Shown here: piece after piece, positions 1 to 12,369 of the stretch
Layout: every line of letters begins with the position of its first letter
Numbering within the stretch: the first letter of the stretch is position 1
Source of the DNA: Porodaedalea pini
Taxonomy: Eukaryota; Basidiomycota; Agaricomycetes; Hymenochaetales; Hymenochaetaceae
DNA length: 64,000 nucleotides
Assembly: GCA_002794775.1 (NCBI GenBank)
Contig: NBAY01000072.1
Location: forward strand, 1-64,000
Reading direction: 5' to 3'
Made by a program: the position numbers and the translations under genes
The notes under the pieces: generated by a model
Told to the model about the DNA's origin: nothing
Database searches by the model: none
Seen by the model: only the letters and a program-made list of their open reading frames with translations

Positions 1-144
1 GTGTTCATGACTCATTCTGATGTAACATGATCATCACATCATATGACACCATCCTCTCTGTAGTCTATATAAACCCCAGCTCCAGTAGCCAGATACTTCA
101 GAGTGTTATACTGAAGTATCCATAAGTAGTACTCTACTCTTTAC
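1..144. other. Unassigned AT-rich stretch with a TATA-like box
   Basis: No coding region is supported here. A TATATAAA box lies at 66-73. A 10-bp inverted repeat (92-101 against 111-120, 9-bp loop) follows it. A TATA box with a short hairpin downstream is compatible with the tail of an LTR or a promoter remnant, but no second copy exists in the window to define borders. It abuts the large inverted repeat that starts at 145. Confidence 0.3.
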
Positions 145-1180
145 TTACTGCCCTTTTCAGAAGTATTGTCACATGTGATTTCACTGATTTTCAAACATTT
201 TCATATTTCAACCAAAAGTTGACCTTTTTGCATCATCTAAGTTGCTAAATTCATTGTTTCATCTCATCTTTCATATTTCAACAAGAGTGATAAGAAATAG
301 TAAAAATTGGAGTCCAAAACAGCAAAAATGCTGTTTTTGATCCTATTTCCCTTGTTCATTTTTTCCTGCACTCAGATTTCACTCTACAGTGCTCCAGACC
401 AGCCAAGAATCCCAGTATTAGTCTATTATGAATTTACAGACTGATTTTGAGATGTATTGTGAGGTAGATGTGCTGAATTGGTGCATGCCTAAAACACACA
501 AATCCCCTCTGTTTCTGCAAGCCCCCCAGCCCCCAGGAAAAATTCTTCTCAGCTAAGTTCATGCATGTAAATTCATTCAAAGTGTATTGGAACAGATTTG
601 AGCAGCATCCATGGATACAGGCTTGCTTCATGAATCAGGGATATGTTCACAAGAATAGCGCATACAGTCAGAATCTGGTACTCAATTCAGCTCACTGGTT
701 GATGCTAGAGCCCTGGATGCTGCTCAAATCTGTTCCAATACACTTTGAATGAATTTACATGCATGAAATTAGTTGAGAAGAATTTTTCCTGGGGGCTGGG
801 GGGCTTGCAGAAACAGAGGGGATTTGTGTGTTTTAGGCATGCACCAATTCAGCACATCTACCTCACAATACATCTCAAAATCAGTCTGTGAATTCATAAT
901 AGACTAATACTGGGATTCTTGGCTGGTCTGGAGCACTGTAGAGTGAAATCTGAGTGCAGGAAAAAATGAATAAGGGAAATGGGATCAAAAACAGCATTTT
1001 TGCTGTTTTGGACTCCAATTTTTACTATTTCTTATCACTCTTGTTGAAATATGAAAGATGAGATGAAACAATGAATTTAGCAACTTAGATGATGCAAAAA
1101 GGTCAACTTTTGGTTGAAATATGAAAATGTTTGAAAATCAGTGAAATCACATGTGACAATACTTCTGAAAAGGGCAGTAA
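145..1180. repeat. Large inverted repeat (470-bp arms, 96-bp spacer)
   Basis: Bases 145-614 are the reverse complement of 711-1180, pairing without gaps (coordinate sum 1325) and with only scattered mismatches, for example near 553-560 against 765-772 and at 612 against 713. The 96-bp centre (615-710) is unique. Small open frames inside the arms are mirror shadows and carry no recognisable domain. The structure could be a foldback DNA element or an inverted duplication. No convincing target-site duplication is seen at 144/1181. It sits just beyond the 3' end of the B' pol remnant. Confidence 0.85.
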
Positions 1181-1304
1181 ATGGTTCCATGGTCAAAACA
1201 TAGATGGATCATAAGTGATTAAAAGATAATAAAATAAAGAGGCATCAGTACATGTCGGTACATGTACTGATACCTTGGATGGCAAACATAATCAGAATTT
1301 GCGA

Positions 1305-4300
1305 CTAGGTATCAGAATCCAACTCAGAGCCATCTTCTTCTACCAGATCTTCCTTCATCATGCTATGTTTATCATCATCCTGTCGAAGGATTTTGTCAAA
1401 GGGAACAGAAATATCAGAACAGGGAAAATAAGGAATGAGATGAAAAGCTGCAACCCGAATCTGGGAAACTGACCCATCAAGTTCTGAGATGATATATGCT
1501 CCGGAACATGTCCTGCAGACTATGACATACAGTCCTAAGTACTGGGCCTTCATCTTTTGGTCCAACTCCTTTTCAATCCTGGTGTTCTGCACAAGTACGA
1601 GTTGACTGGGCTGGAAATTGTAGTCCTTGATGATGTGCTTGTGGACTTTGGCAAACTGTCAGGCATACTTGTGTCGAGCATCTCAAACCAACTGCATGAT
1701 CCTATCAAGGTCTGCCAGACACTTCTGTAACTGGCACACCTGGGTCACTATCAATTCCTCGGTACGCATCAGGGAATCCAACGGCAGAGTAAGATAAGTG
1801 GCCTCGGCGAGATCAAATGGAAGTACCAGCTTGACTCCATGAACCATGTAATATGGCAACATACTGGTAGATTTCTGGATTGTGATGTGCTCAGCCCAGA
1901 AAACTGAGTAAGTGTGCTCATGCCACTTGGATGCATTCCCATTGGCTGCCTTGATCAAGGCTTCCTGGATGTCATAATGCTGTCATTCAACAATCCCATT
2001 GGCCTGAGAATTATATGCTGAGATCTTGATGTGCAAGATGTGGTACCAGTCCCGCAGCCAGTCAAGTGCAGTGATAAACAGAGTACCATTGTCAGTAATG
2101 AGCTCAGGACATGCACTGTACTGACACAGTAATTCCTGAAATATGAACTGCCCGATTGTGTGACCAGTCTGCTTTCGTAACAATCAGAACTCCAGGTAAC
2201 TGGACAAGGAGCACCATGCATGCACAATGTAGTGAAAGCCTCCTGAAGCGGGCATGTGCTTCATGTCGATGTGGATCCAGGTGAACAATGTTGGTATGTC
2301 CAGTACCAATGGCAGTATCAACACTTTTGTAGTCTGGTGCACCTGACAGATATGACAAGTACACACGAAATATTTGACGTCTTCCAAAATCGATGGCCAC
2401 CAAAACCGATCCAGCAATTGAGCACATACTGAGTACACTCCCTTGTGTCTGAGATCGTCATGAGCCTGCTGAACAAGTGACCAGTGGCGTTCCAGTTCAA
2501 CAACCAGCTGGGGGTGCTCTCGTCAGGTCTTCCGCCAAAGCCATCCTGCTTGCATGAAGAATCCAGAGGTGTACCGGACAAACAAGGGAAAGTGCTTCTC
2601 ATCAATCTCCAAGGGCTTCCTTCCATGTTCGAGGAGGTACTGAACCAACTCCAATTGCCTATCTTGCAACTTTACCAAATCCAAGGCCGGGAATTGCTGC
2701 CCCTGAGGATCCATGGCTGTACCAGACCCTTCTTCGACATCAGTACTCAAAACCACTCCATACAAAAATGCATATGCCATGTCAATCCACTCCTCATAAT
2801 TGTCCTCCTCCTGTGGGCCCTCTGGTGCAGCTCGCCTTCTCGATAGTCTGTCAGTACACGTAAATTCTGCAGCTGGTACGTGGCAAAGCTTAAAGTTGAA
2901 AAGAAGAATTCCTGTGATCCACTGGTTTATCGTCATGTTCAGCTGTAAATCTGGATTGTTAATCATCCCTTTGACGTACACTGCATCCATTTCGACCACC
3001 AGTAGCTTGACTCTGTAAATAAACAACCTCACCACCCTCAACACCCTAAACAACCTGAACAACTCGATCTTTGGCTGGGAGTACATTGCCTGTACTGAGT
3101 TCCAGTTGATCGACCTGAACCAATTAATCCTTCTCCTACCATTCAGGTGATCCTGGCCTAATGTCCACCCTACTCCAATGATTGACAAATCCACCACTAA
3201 GATTACTGCTCTGTCCGACCCATAGTCGATCATGCACAATGCCAGGCAATCAATAACAGTGTCCTTCAACATGTCCATTGAATCCTGCTCTTCCAGTCCC
3301 CATTCAAATATGTTGTTTTTACATGTAAGATGGGTCAATGGTTGAGCTTTCTTCATGAAATCCTTAATAAACACCCTCAACACACCAACCGTACTGAGAA
3401 ATCCCTTCACTTCTGTCACCGTTCGACATGGGGGTCAATCCTGCACCTTCTGAACCTTCGAATCATCCAGTTTGCATCCTTGGTATGTGAGTTTATTCCC
3501 CAGAAATATTGCCGAATCGGTACACACCTGAAATTTCTTCCTGGAAAACATACCGCCCACTTTCCTCATCCTCTGCAGCACTCAGTTTATCTCACACAAG
3601 TGTTCATACATGAACCAGCATATGCCCAGGTTCTCGGGAATTGTTTCAAACCCTCTGTCGGTACACTCGTACTGTGTAAATCCTCCTTGTGTAATCACAT
3701 CATTTGCAAATGGCTGTGCCACCTTAGGAATCTCATCACTGAGAATAAACATGACACCTCCATGGAGAATCTGCAGCAAATTTGTATACCCCATTGGCAA
3801 CACCTTCAGTTGAAACGTACCAAGTGGGGTCTGGAACATCATTAAATCTCAGGACTGTTCATTGAGCATCTGCTGGTCAAAAGCAACAGTGAGATTGAGT
3901 ACCATGTAGCATGTGCACCCACTGCATGCATCCACTAGCATCTTGATGTCTGGCAGTACAGCCAAATCTCGAATGGTCACCCCGTTCAAATCCTGCAAGT
4001 CGATAACAAACCATAAGGATGCTCCATCTTTATTCACCACACAAAACCACCTTGACTGGTATGAGGAGTTCGACGGTTTGATAACTCTGGTGGCAATCTT
4101 TTCCCTGAGTATGTTTAGCATCTTTTCAAGTATCCCAGGGGGGATCGGTATGTTCTTCTGCACCCACAGTACTTGCGCCACTGTTGGTATGCATACCAGA
4201 TCGAAATACGTCAGGTCCAAGGTCCCTCTCTCCATCTCTGACCATGCAAACACTCCTTCCTGCAACATGATCAAATTTATGACCAACTTCTTCTCTTCAT

Positions 4301-5922
4301 CCCATAGAAATCCACCGGGATCCAAATCCATTGCATCCAGCCTTTCCTGCATAAACTTTCCCGTTGGTACAAACGGTACTGGTTTCATCGGCAACTTTGG
4401 CATGTCCACCAACAGGTTGGGATGTCGCCTTCGAACTATATGAAACTCGTCCGGTAACACTCCCGGTATGGGACAAACCTTCTGTGCCACCTGCTTGTAC
4501 ACCAAAACACTTCCTTTATCCTCCATCAAATCCAACACCACCAAGCCAAAAGTGTCTGAAGAAGCATCCAAAGCAATGGTATAAGGAGACAAAAGAAAAT
4601 TCAATCTCTGTGAATAAATAAATGGAGCTGGGGTATTCAAGGTAAAACTCAGAGAAATGTAACAGGAAATAGTCGAATCAGATTGTTTTGAAACATTAGA
4701 AGACATTTGTTGAAAACTGTAAATGGGTTGAACAAATCAAGAATTATTTTTGGTCTGAGAAGGGGTTGGACAACAAGATAAATAATCAGGGTCATTAAAA
4801 TGCAAAGATAAAACATCTGTACACGAGCTCAGTACACATACCAATGGATCGACTCTGCGGCACATCTTGCATACCATCGGTTTCCACTCGTCTTGCCAAC
4901 ACCAATGCATCAGTTCCTCGACTTGTGAAAACCCGATTCCAGAGCACACCAGAATGCCCAGATACTGGTTGACACCTTGCCCCTGCAATTCTGATCTCAG
5001 GGATCCATGATGGTTATATGCTGATCGCCCAACAAGAAATCCTTCATTTCACATTTGGTGAGAGCAAAAAATGGTTGTCCCAGCAATACTTCGAACAGCA
5101 CCACCGAAACCACTTGAACCTGCAACTTTAAATCCACACCCACTACCCTGAATCTGGCATCTTGAATCCTTCCCAATGTCAACAACTTCCCTGCATCTGC
5201 AGCTTTGAGCATCATTGCATGATCCAGATCCAAATGAATTCCTAACTTCTCCCACACATCTTCCCAAATGATGCACACCACCACCCCTTGATCGAGTATG
5301 GCTTCTGCTTCAATGGTATCCTCGATCAATACCTTTATTACACAGATGGGAAGCATGTTGTGTGCCACTGGTCCTGACTCCAAGAGTACCAGAGCCAACA
5401 TCTCTGGTACCGCTTGGTACTCCATGACTTTGCTCCCTTCCTGGTCTGACTTGACAAGATTGATGTTACTGACTGTGTACTGCTTCACTGATGTCAACTC
5501 CTTCATCTGCTGCCTCATATCCGAAGACAGAGTGAGGAGTTCCCGCTGTGTCACTGTTACCACTGAGTCTAAGGTCCTTGACAACACCTTCTGAACCGTC
5601 GCTGGATCCTCGATCAGAGTGATGTACCAGAACTGTGGCTGGTTTTCACCCAAATTTGTCATCAATTTACTTTCCTGGGGAATGTTCGGGTTTCCCACCA
5701 GCTTCAGTATGCTCAATTTTGCATTCAAGGTTGTCGGTACATTTGCTGGACCAGGTTTTGGCTGTACTGGTATCTTGACTCTGTTGAACTTGGCTTTCTT
5801 TGCTGCTGATGCTCACTTCTTCACCTCATTCAGCAATGTCTCATACTGTGCCACCTCCAACTCTTTGTCCAACACTTCCTCCACAATCTCTGCCATCATT
5901 GCTGGGCCTTCTGACACTTCGG
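1305..5922 (-). pseudogene. B' pol remnant: protease, reverse transcriptase, RNase H, integrase
   Basis: Read right to left. 5728-4997 holds an aspartic-protease-like domain with a DQG core. 4706-3849 and 3842-3582 are reverse transcriptase. 3419-2523 continues into the thumb/connection and RNase H-like part. 2438-1683 is integrase, and 1592-1305 is the C-terminal tail ending in an acidic stretch. Every part aligns with B1 and B2 by eye. The polymerase motif that reads YADD in B1 is FAND here, so catalysis is lost. Several TGA stops and frame changes break the reading. The 5' end is cut at 5922, where the D1 LTR begins. No chromodomain is visible. It is a dead copy of a family related to, but distinct from, B. 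Confidence 0.85.
4928..4934 (-). other. -1 frameshift heptamer GGGTTTT between protease and RT (B')
   Basis: On the minus strand the protease frame reads TCG GGT TTT CAC, five codons, then TGA. The RT frame continues in -1 as GGG TTT TCA and is open across the junction. The same arrangement is found in B1 at 25971-25977. GGGTTTT fits the X XXY YYZ rule for -1 frameshifting. Confidence 0.6.
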
Positions 5923-8368
5923 TGAAAGGTGAGGGTACGGTCTACTGGCAGACTTGGACCTGGTTGAGTTTGGCCACTGGGGGTTCACTCTAATGTGTCT
6001 GATGGAGGGGATAGTGTCAGGAAGTGTAGGGAAGTGTAGGGGAATACTCGGGACTAGGTGTCAACTCGGGGACGTGAGTACAAAGGATGACCAGCAAAAT
6101 GTGCCTAAATGCAGTCAGAGAACAAAGAGCGACTATGATCTTGACAACCCGGGCTCGGAAACTCGCCAGTGAAGACAAAAATCGATACTATTTGTCGAGA
6201 AGATTCCGAATCTGAAAAGATCTCGAGACGCGATATCGCGATGCAGACTCTTTTGTAGACCAAACGGTCGACTCGAGGGCGAATCTATATTCTTCCCAAG
6301 GGAGACTGCGGTGACTCGATAGTCGAGGAGGGACGACCAAATAGAAACGGAGTGATCGAACGCTCGAGATAGTGGCTCTTCTGGTTCAGAAACCTTGTCA
6401 AAGCGCTCGATTCTGTCAGAATCGAGCTCCCAACGCAGACCCTATAACTATAACGATTGACGTCTGAAGTTGAGGAAGGTGGGGGGCCGTGTCAGCCTGT
6501 TTCGGATGGTCCGAACCCCTGGATGGTGTTCGTCGAGCATTCGAACGCGCTCGAAGAGGTGCTCGAAGGCATTCGAGCGTACCCCGAAGCGATCGAGCGA
6601 CTTCTTAGTAGGCGGCGAACGTGTGGGGCGACGGAAGTATGCAGGTATAATACCCTGTTGGGCTTGTCGGGCGCTCGGAGCTCTGGAATATCGGTTTCGA
6701 GCGTATGTGGTGAACCGAACACGCTATTCGAGCGGTTGGCGAAGCTCGCTAAGGCAGAGCAGAGATGAACTGAAGATGGGAATGAGTTATGAGACTCGAA
6801 ATGTGTACTGTGCGGCGAACTGGGGGTGTATTCCCTCTACAGAATGAGTACAAAAGGTGTGCACTATTTATACTCTAGGCGAAACGAGCTCGGTACCGAC
6901 GTCGAACGTACATACGGAGGTAGGGGAGTGCGTGCGGTGCGTATTCGAGTCAGAATAGTCGTATGTTATGGATGGAATGACTCGAGAACAAGATGAATCA
7001 CGAACTTGAAGGGGAATAATGGTTCGACATCAATAAAAAGACCAATGAAACCCAAGAAACTTATCATGTGTGCATCCAACAACTCCATTCGAACGTCCTC
7101 GAATGTTCCTCGGGCGTGATGGCGACGAATGCGCACCCTGGAAGTGATAGACGATGATAAATAACGCTCGAGCCCCATGGAGAACACGGCGAACGACGGA
7201 ATCCGGTCGTTCGAGCGTGATACATTCAACGTCGACGGCCCGGGAATCGTTCGAGCGACCCATGGTGGAACCCGATGCGTTCCCTGAGCCCAACCGCGTA
7301 ATCCGGCTGCGCTATAAGCGTTCGAACGAGTGGATACGAAGTGGAAAGAGTGCTCGAGCGCGCATATAGTGGGATGTGGAATGAATATAAAGGAAATGAA
7401 GCGTTCGAGTGTGAGTAGGACGTGGTATGAGTGTTCGAATGGGTGTATGAAAGTATTTGAACGTATGTATGAGGTTACTAATGGATCATATCAAAGATTC
7501 GAAGGTATATTGACGCTCGAATGGCCGAGTGTGACCATTCGAGCGTGTGAAATGTGAAGTGTAAGATAGACAGTGATGAAACGAAGTGCTTGACTGTGTT
7601 TATGGGGTTTGTATCTGTATATAATAATAAATAAAGCGGGTGGTATGCTGGGACGGCTGACGCCTAAGCGCGAATCGAGCGCTACAGCGATGCAGAATTG
7701 ACAGAGATATGGCAGTTGCACTGGTTGCAGCTGGCGGAATGCACGGAACTCCTGGAACCAAAAAGCTATTTTCGTAGCTCTACGACACGGGCTCGGAATC
7801 GTGCAAGACAAGACAGTGTTCGAAAGCAATTTTAGAAGAAATTACGAATCTGAAGAGAGCTCGAGAAACGGTTTAGAACTGAGGGAGATATAGCGAAAGC
7901 AAGATTTGGCTGAAAACGGGACTCGAGACGGAACAGACAGAACAACACTGAATGGCGACAGAGACAAGAACTAAAGACTGGGACTGATTTGGGGGAACTA
8001 AACTTGTATTTTTGAGACATTTACATGAGTGTTTAAATAACCAACAGAGGGTTGAGCCTCTGAGTGGCGTACAAAGGACACAAAGACAGACTGGAGGCTC
8101 TAGCCAAACAAAACCAAACAGCTGGAACTTGGAGCCGGAACTCGAGAACATGAGTAATTAAGCTTTGGGAGGCTTGGAACAATACCAGATGTGACCCAAA
8201 ACAGACTTTGGTGGCTCACCAGTGCAGAACCAAGCTGTATGCGTCAAGTTAATCCAGCCAAACACTGAAAGTGTCCTGAAATGCATTGGGGATACTTGTA
8301 AGACTGTCCTGAGTTGAGTTGAACCTAACAGAGCCGATTCCAAGGCTAGTGGCATTGGGATCTCCACA
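5923..8368 (-). mobile_element. D1: solo D-family LTR, split by an F LTR, sitting on a breakpoint
   Basis: The sequence matches D2 (36216-37200) from its first bases (TGAAAGG) to its last (CTCCACA), once the 6242-7686 insertion is removed. On the minus strand it reads TGTGGAG to TTTCA, with a TATTTAAA-like box, so that is the likely LTR orientation. No target duplication flanks it: 4 bp on the left are TCGG (B' side) and on the right GCAT (A1 side). The left flank is B' pol and the right flank is A1 leader. This suggests recombination between two D copies, one in B' and one in A1, with loss of what lay between. Confidence 0.75.
6242..7686 (+). mobile_element. F solo LTR (1445 bp), TSD GCGA
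   Basis: The insertion begins TGCAGACTC, ends GCGCTACA and is flanked by GCGA at 6238-6241 and 7687-7690. Its borders are defined by the uninterrupted D copy at 36216-37200. A TATTTATA-like box near 6866 and an AATAAA-rich stretch near 7628 support a plus-strand LTR. Open frames inside have no recognisable domain. The most striking property is at least ten copies of TTCGARCG or its complement CGYTCGAA, for example near 6541, 6572, 6694, 6727, 7089, 7209, 7251, 7320, 7515 and 7538. No internal region of this family is present in the window. Confidence 0.75.
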
Positions 8369-8837
8369 GCATGCAGTCATCAACATTGTTGTCGATTGTT
8401 ATCTTGGCAGCCTCCTTCCATCTCATCATCAAATTTGCTGATGAACCTGTCCTTCATCAGCATAACATTCATCTGGACAACCAGCCCATCCCTGTTCCCC
8501 CTCTGGCCTAGTCAAGATAGATCTCACAGAGGAACAGCAACAGGCTCTCCCTTCCTCCTTGCGCTACAATGACAAATGACATTTGTACATAGCGGATGAT
8601 AGAAATCACATCACCCATAACATCTGGTGGAGTGACACTAGACACACTTGGTATTCGACCGACGAACAAGGCCAATGAACTCGGTGGGCACCTCAGCCTC
8701 CTCATGCACCATCATCACCTACAGTCTCAACATCATTGGTCGTCCTCCCTAGCGAACCAGGAGGCTATTGTACACTCTGTAGAGACTCATCATTGCCAAC
8801 TCCCCCTGAGCGCCTGTCATGCACACCAGTACCAACA

Positions 8838-9456
8838 ATGTCAATGGGAGGCTTCAGCCAACAACAGCTAGAACAGATCGCTGCCATTGTAGCAGGGGCC
8901 TTTACCCATCAGGTGACACACACCCTCGCCGCTCAGGCTCCCTCAATTGACATTGCCTAACCACATGAATTCACTGGTGGCAATGACTACCTCGACTTCA
9001 GATGTGAAGTCACTCTCTTCGTCTTGGCGAACCCTATGAAATACCCCTTGTTGTCGAGCAAGATCTACCTCACCCTCTCCTACCTCAAGGGTGGCAACGC
9101 AGCAATGTGAGTGCAAAACTACATTGAGGAATTCATGACAAATGGTGTTGTGAGTTTCACAGATAGCTGGACCAGGTTCCAAGAATGACTAGACACCTCG
9201 TTCAACGATCTGAACCAAAAGGAGAAAGCACTGGTGGAGTTCCAAACCAAGGTCCAGAGGGACCTCACAGCTGACAAGTTCTTCCAGAAGCTCGACATAA
9301 TCATCATGATGGCGGGTCTGATGGATGATGTCATCATCTGCGACTGCCTGAAGTGTGCAATGAACATTGAGGTGGTTTGTGGAGTGTTGAGGTTGACACC
9401 AGTCCCGACAACATATGATGACTGGAAAAAGAAGGCAATTGAGATCGACTGGGGTT
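8838..9456 (+). pseudogene. A1 gag, first part
   Basis: The ATG at 8838 opens a Gag-like frame matching A2 gag (start 48437, minus). This is the capsid-like part of Gag, the structural protein that packages element RNA. Three in-frame stops (after the SIDIA segment, before VQNYIEE and before LDTSFND) make it non-coding as it stands. The frame stops exactly at 9456, where the gene island interrupts, and resumes at 15668 with no missing codons relative to A2. Bases 8369-8837 are leader, about 97% identical to A2 by eye. Confidence 0.8.
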
Positions 9457-9989
9457 ACGATTACTGAGTTTACGAAGTATCGTCTTTTGTTGTGGGCAAA
9501 GTTAGGGAGCCCGATTTGGGTTTTTGTCAGCTTTTATAAGCTGATGGCATACCATATATGTTAATTTTGGACCCCTTTTCTGCTAAATTGAGCAGTGGCG
9601 ATGAAGTCGTTCACTGCTTTTGTGGCTGTACAGTGCTCACTTTCTTCATTGGCATATTTAATTTTATTAAACCATCCAAATTGCAAGCTTGAAGCAAGTA
9701 AAAAAACTTCAGACAATTCTCTATCTGTCTATGTATTTTTTGTAAAATAAAGTGGCCTGGTTGAATTAAAAATCGGTCGAAAGCAAAGTTGACGACAGTG
9801 CCAACATGTGATCTCCAACCTCAGCAGACTTGCGGTTGTCGACGAGTCTGTCTCACTGCAGCAAAGACACTCGCTTCGCTCCCTCATATGTTCCTCAGTG
9901 GGAGGTACACTTGAGCTGAATTGTCTCCTTCAAATTTCTCTTGGGATTTCTCTGCTTTTTTCTTAATCACACTACATCACTGCTTCTCA

Positions 9990-11180
9990 TGGTAGCCGTC
10001 CCGTCACAGCTGCCTGCCTGCCCACCTGCACTGCTCGAGGCAACAAAAAGGTCGACGACAGCATGGCAAGAGGACTTCCAATCACTCTTTCATATCACAC
10101 GAAAGATCACTTCCCAGACGTCATCTGGGATCTACTGGATGAGGACGCAATGGACGAAAGGCAGCAACGCGGACTCGGAGGTTTGGGGACATAAAGGTGG
10201 GCACAAGCGCAGAACCTACCACCTGTCCTTGAGACTGACAGATGCTAGCTATCGTTTATGCTCGTGCACTACCCAGTTTCCAGGCGTGCCAATTCTCGTT
10301 CCGGCCGGCACCTATCGCGTCCCCACTTCCGTTCACTGCCTCTCCGACACCGTTTCTTCCAATGCCGATGTCATCTGCACTCTCTTTCAACCTTGGCGTT
10401 GAGTTCCCCTACCCGGCCTCCATGTGCTCTGGCACGCCCAGCTTCAGAAACCGTTCATATGATTTGGACACCGCTTTCCGTGCGTCCAGACGTGCAGAAC
10501 ACATACCTTGAGCGCGGAGCGCGGCGCGCCCTTGTTGGTCTTTTCGGAGAGGGCTAGTGCACACCGGACTTCGCTACACTCCCGCAGAAGACGAAAGATG
10601 GGTTGATGACCGGCCTGAAGAAGCGTGCGCTCCCGCAGAATGCGTTTCCTTTGCTCTTCGCTGCGCATGCGGCCTTAGTGAAGGTCAACTCTGTGCGCGA
10701 CGCTTGGGTAGAGGGTGTGAGAGAAATGGTTATGACAGCAAGGGGGTTTTGTGGATGCGCTGCTTTGCAACGAGGTGGAGAAGTGTTTGAATGAGCGCGA
10801 GTGGGTTGAGATTATGGAGAATGATGGGCTAGGACGGATTGAGGACGGGGAGTGAGTTGTGTGGTTATGGAAGCTGTACGGAGGGGCATGGCGGAGTCGA
10901 ATGCTGGCATGCTCTATCAGGTGAGTATTAAAATATAATCGGGGTTATTATTGTGCTCATTCCTTCGCAGACTCTCGTTTCCGCAATTCTTCTTCGTCAG
11001 TACCCTATGGAACCAAGCGAGACCCTCTTATCAAGCATCATCCACATCCGTGTGCAAGTTGAACAGACTCGTATGGATCTACTTCGCTGGATGCGAAGGC
11101 GCTGGGTCAGTATCCGGAACGAGGGTGGCTTCGATGCGCTGGAAAGTTGGGGGATCAAGGAGATCAGCGATGGTATTGCT
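9990..11180 (+). pseudogene. Unidentified host gene remnants
   Basis: Not recognised. Several short GC-rich open stretches in shifting frames look like decayed exons, for example around 10030-10170, 10600-10740 and 10970-11180. One probable intron is visible near 10921-10970, with a GTGAGT start, a TTCGCAG end and a reading frame on both sides. No domain could be assigned. They might belong to the same CAP-Gly gene copy that follows, or to a third captured gene. Confidence 0.35.
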
Positions 11181-12369
11181 AGTAACAATCTACAGAGATC
11201 AACATCCCGGTCGAAGATCTTCTAACGCCGACGACGAGCAACTCCAACACGGTGCGTGGGCCGCTTACGCGAGCAGGCCTTCGCCCTACTCTCAGCAGGG
11301 TCGAAGACACCACTGAGCGCGATAGCATAAGCACGTCGCATTCGCTTCGTACGAACGTGCTGAACAAGGACCTTGCTCGCGGGGATGCAGCTGTCACCTC
11401 GTCTAGCGCATCTGTCCGGAGCGTAGCGCGCAGCGTTGCGTCGACGACTAGCCGAACGTCATTGCGCCTTACCACTGCGATGGAGCGTGAGCGTAAGGAG
11501 AGCTGGCCAGACTCGAAATTTGTGCCGTCCACCCTGCGTAGCACGATTCCAAGCGTCCATAGGGCACCGAGTGCACTCTCGTATACTTCAGGTATGGACG
11601 TGGATGGGGAGGGTGACGAACAAGAAAGCCCACGACTAAAGGGCTCGACCTCGTCCCTTGCGCGCTCTACCACGTCATCTTCTGTGGTTTCTCGACGGCC
11701 CGATGTAGCTTCTTGCTCTCCACGCACAACTGGGAAAGACACAGGAGACACCGCGAGTGTTACGGGTATAAAACTCCCAAACGTCGTCTCCGTGCGAAGA
11801 CCAAAATCTGTCGCCGCCTCTGTTTCATCTGCTCGTTCACATGCATCGACTATCCGCAGAAATGCCGCCACTGCAGGCCAGCAAGGTACTCTTCGTCCAC
11901 CTCATCCGCCCTCGCGACCGACATCCTCGCTCTTGAATGTGTCAATGTCCAGCAGCAGGAGCGGGGCTTCAACACGCGAGTCTACATTCAAGACGCCTCG
12001 TGACAATATGACTCCGCGGGACTCTCTTGGTCGAGGAAAGTCTCGACCACGTCAACGACCTCGATGTGCAGCACCGGAACCTCAAGATCTCCTAAAACGC
12101 CGGCGTCGGCACTACCGAAAGGACGGCCCCACGGTCTCTGAAACGAGTGCGGCACTAATTAGTACGGTAAACGCGGCGTCGCGCACACGGAAGGTGTCGC
12201 CCATTACTACAGTATCTACGAAAACAACAGTGAACAAGACGTCCGTCATTCGAAAGTCACCGTCGGTGAATACAAATCGATCAACTGCATCTGTGGCAAC
12301 AGCTGGAGGGAAGAAGACAACGACGAAGAAGTCCCCTGCAGTCGAATGAGAAGAAGCCTTCTCCGGCGA
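11180..12369 (+). pseudogene. CAP-Gly protein gene copy, serine/threonine-rich part
   Basis: A long frame (11252-12349, open further upstream to about 11190) encodes a low-complexity Ser/Thr/Arg-rich segment with basic KKTTTKK-like patches, typical of disordered regions in microtubule-associated proteins. The end runs into the sequence coding for KKPSPAR and then, with no gap, into RPB1 sequence at about 12370. Linking it to the CAP-Gly domain at 14595-15262 is inferred from position, strand and composition. The overlapping minus-strand frame at 11179-11871 is a shadow. No start codon or promoter can be defined. Confidence 0.5.

Noticed and set aside
6242..7686. Protein-coding region with several 75-125-codon frames
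   Set aside because: Frames overlap on both strands and are produced by the palindromic TTCGARCG motifs. Terminal TG/CA and the GCGA duplication define an LTR.
11179..11871. 230-codon minus-strand open frame
   Set aside because: It lies exactly opposite the Ser/Thr-rich plus-strand frame. Its Val/Arg/Ser-rich composition is what the complement of such codons gives, and it has no domain.
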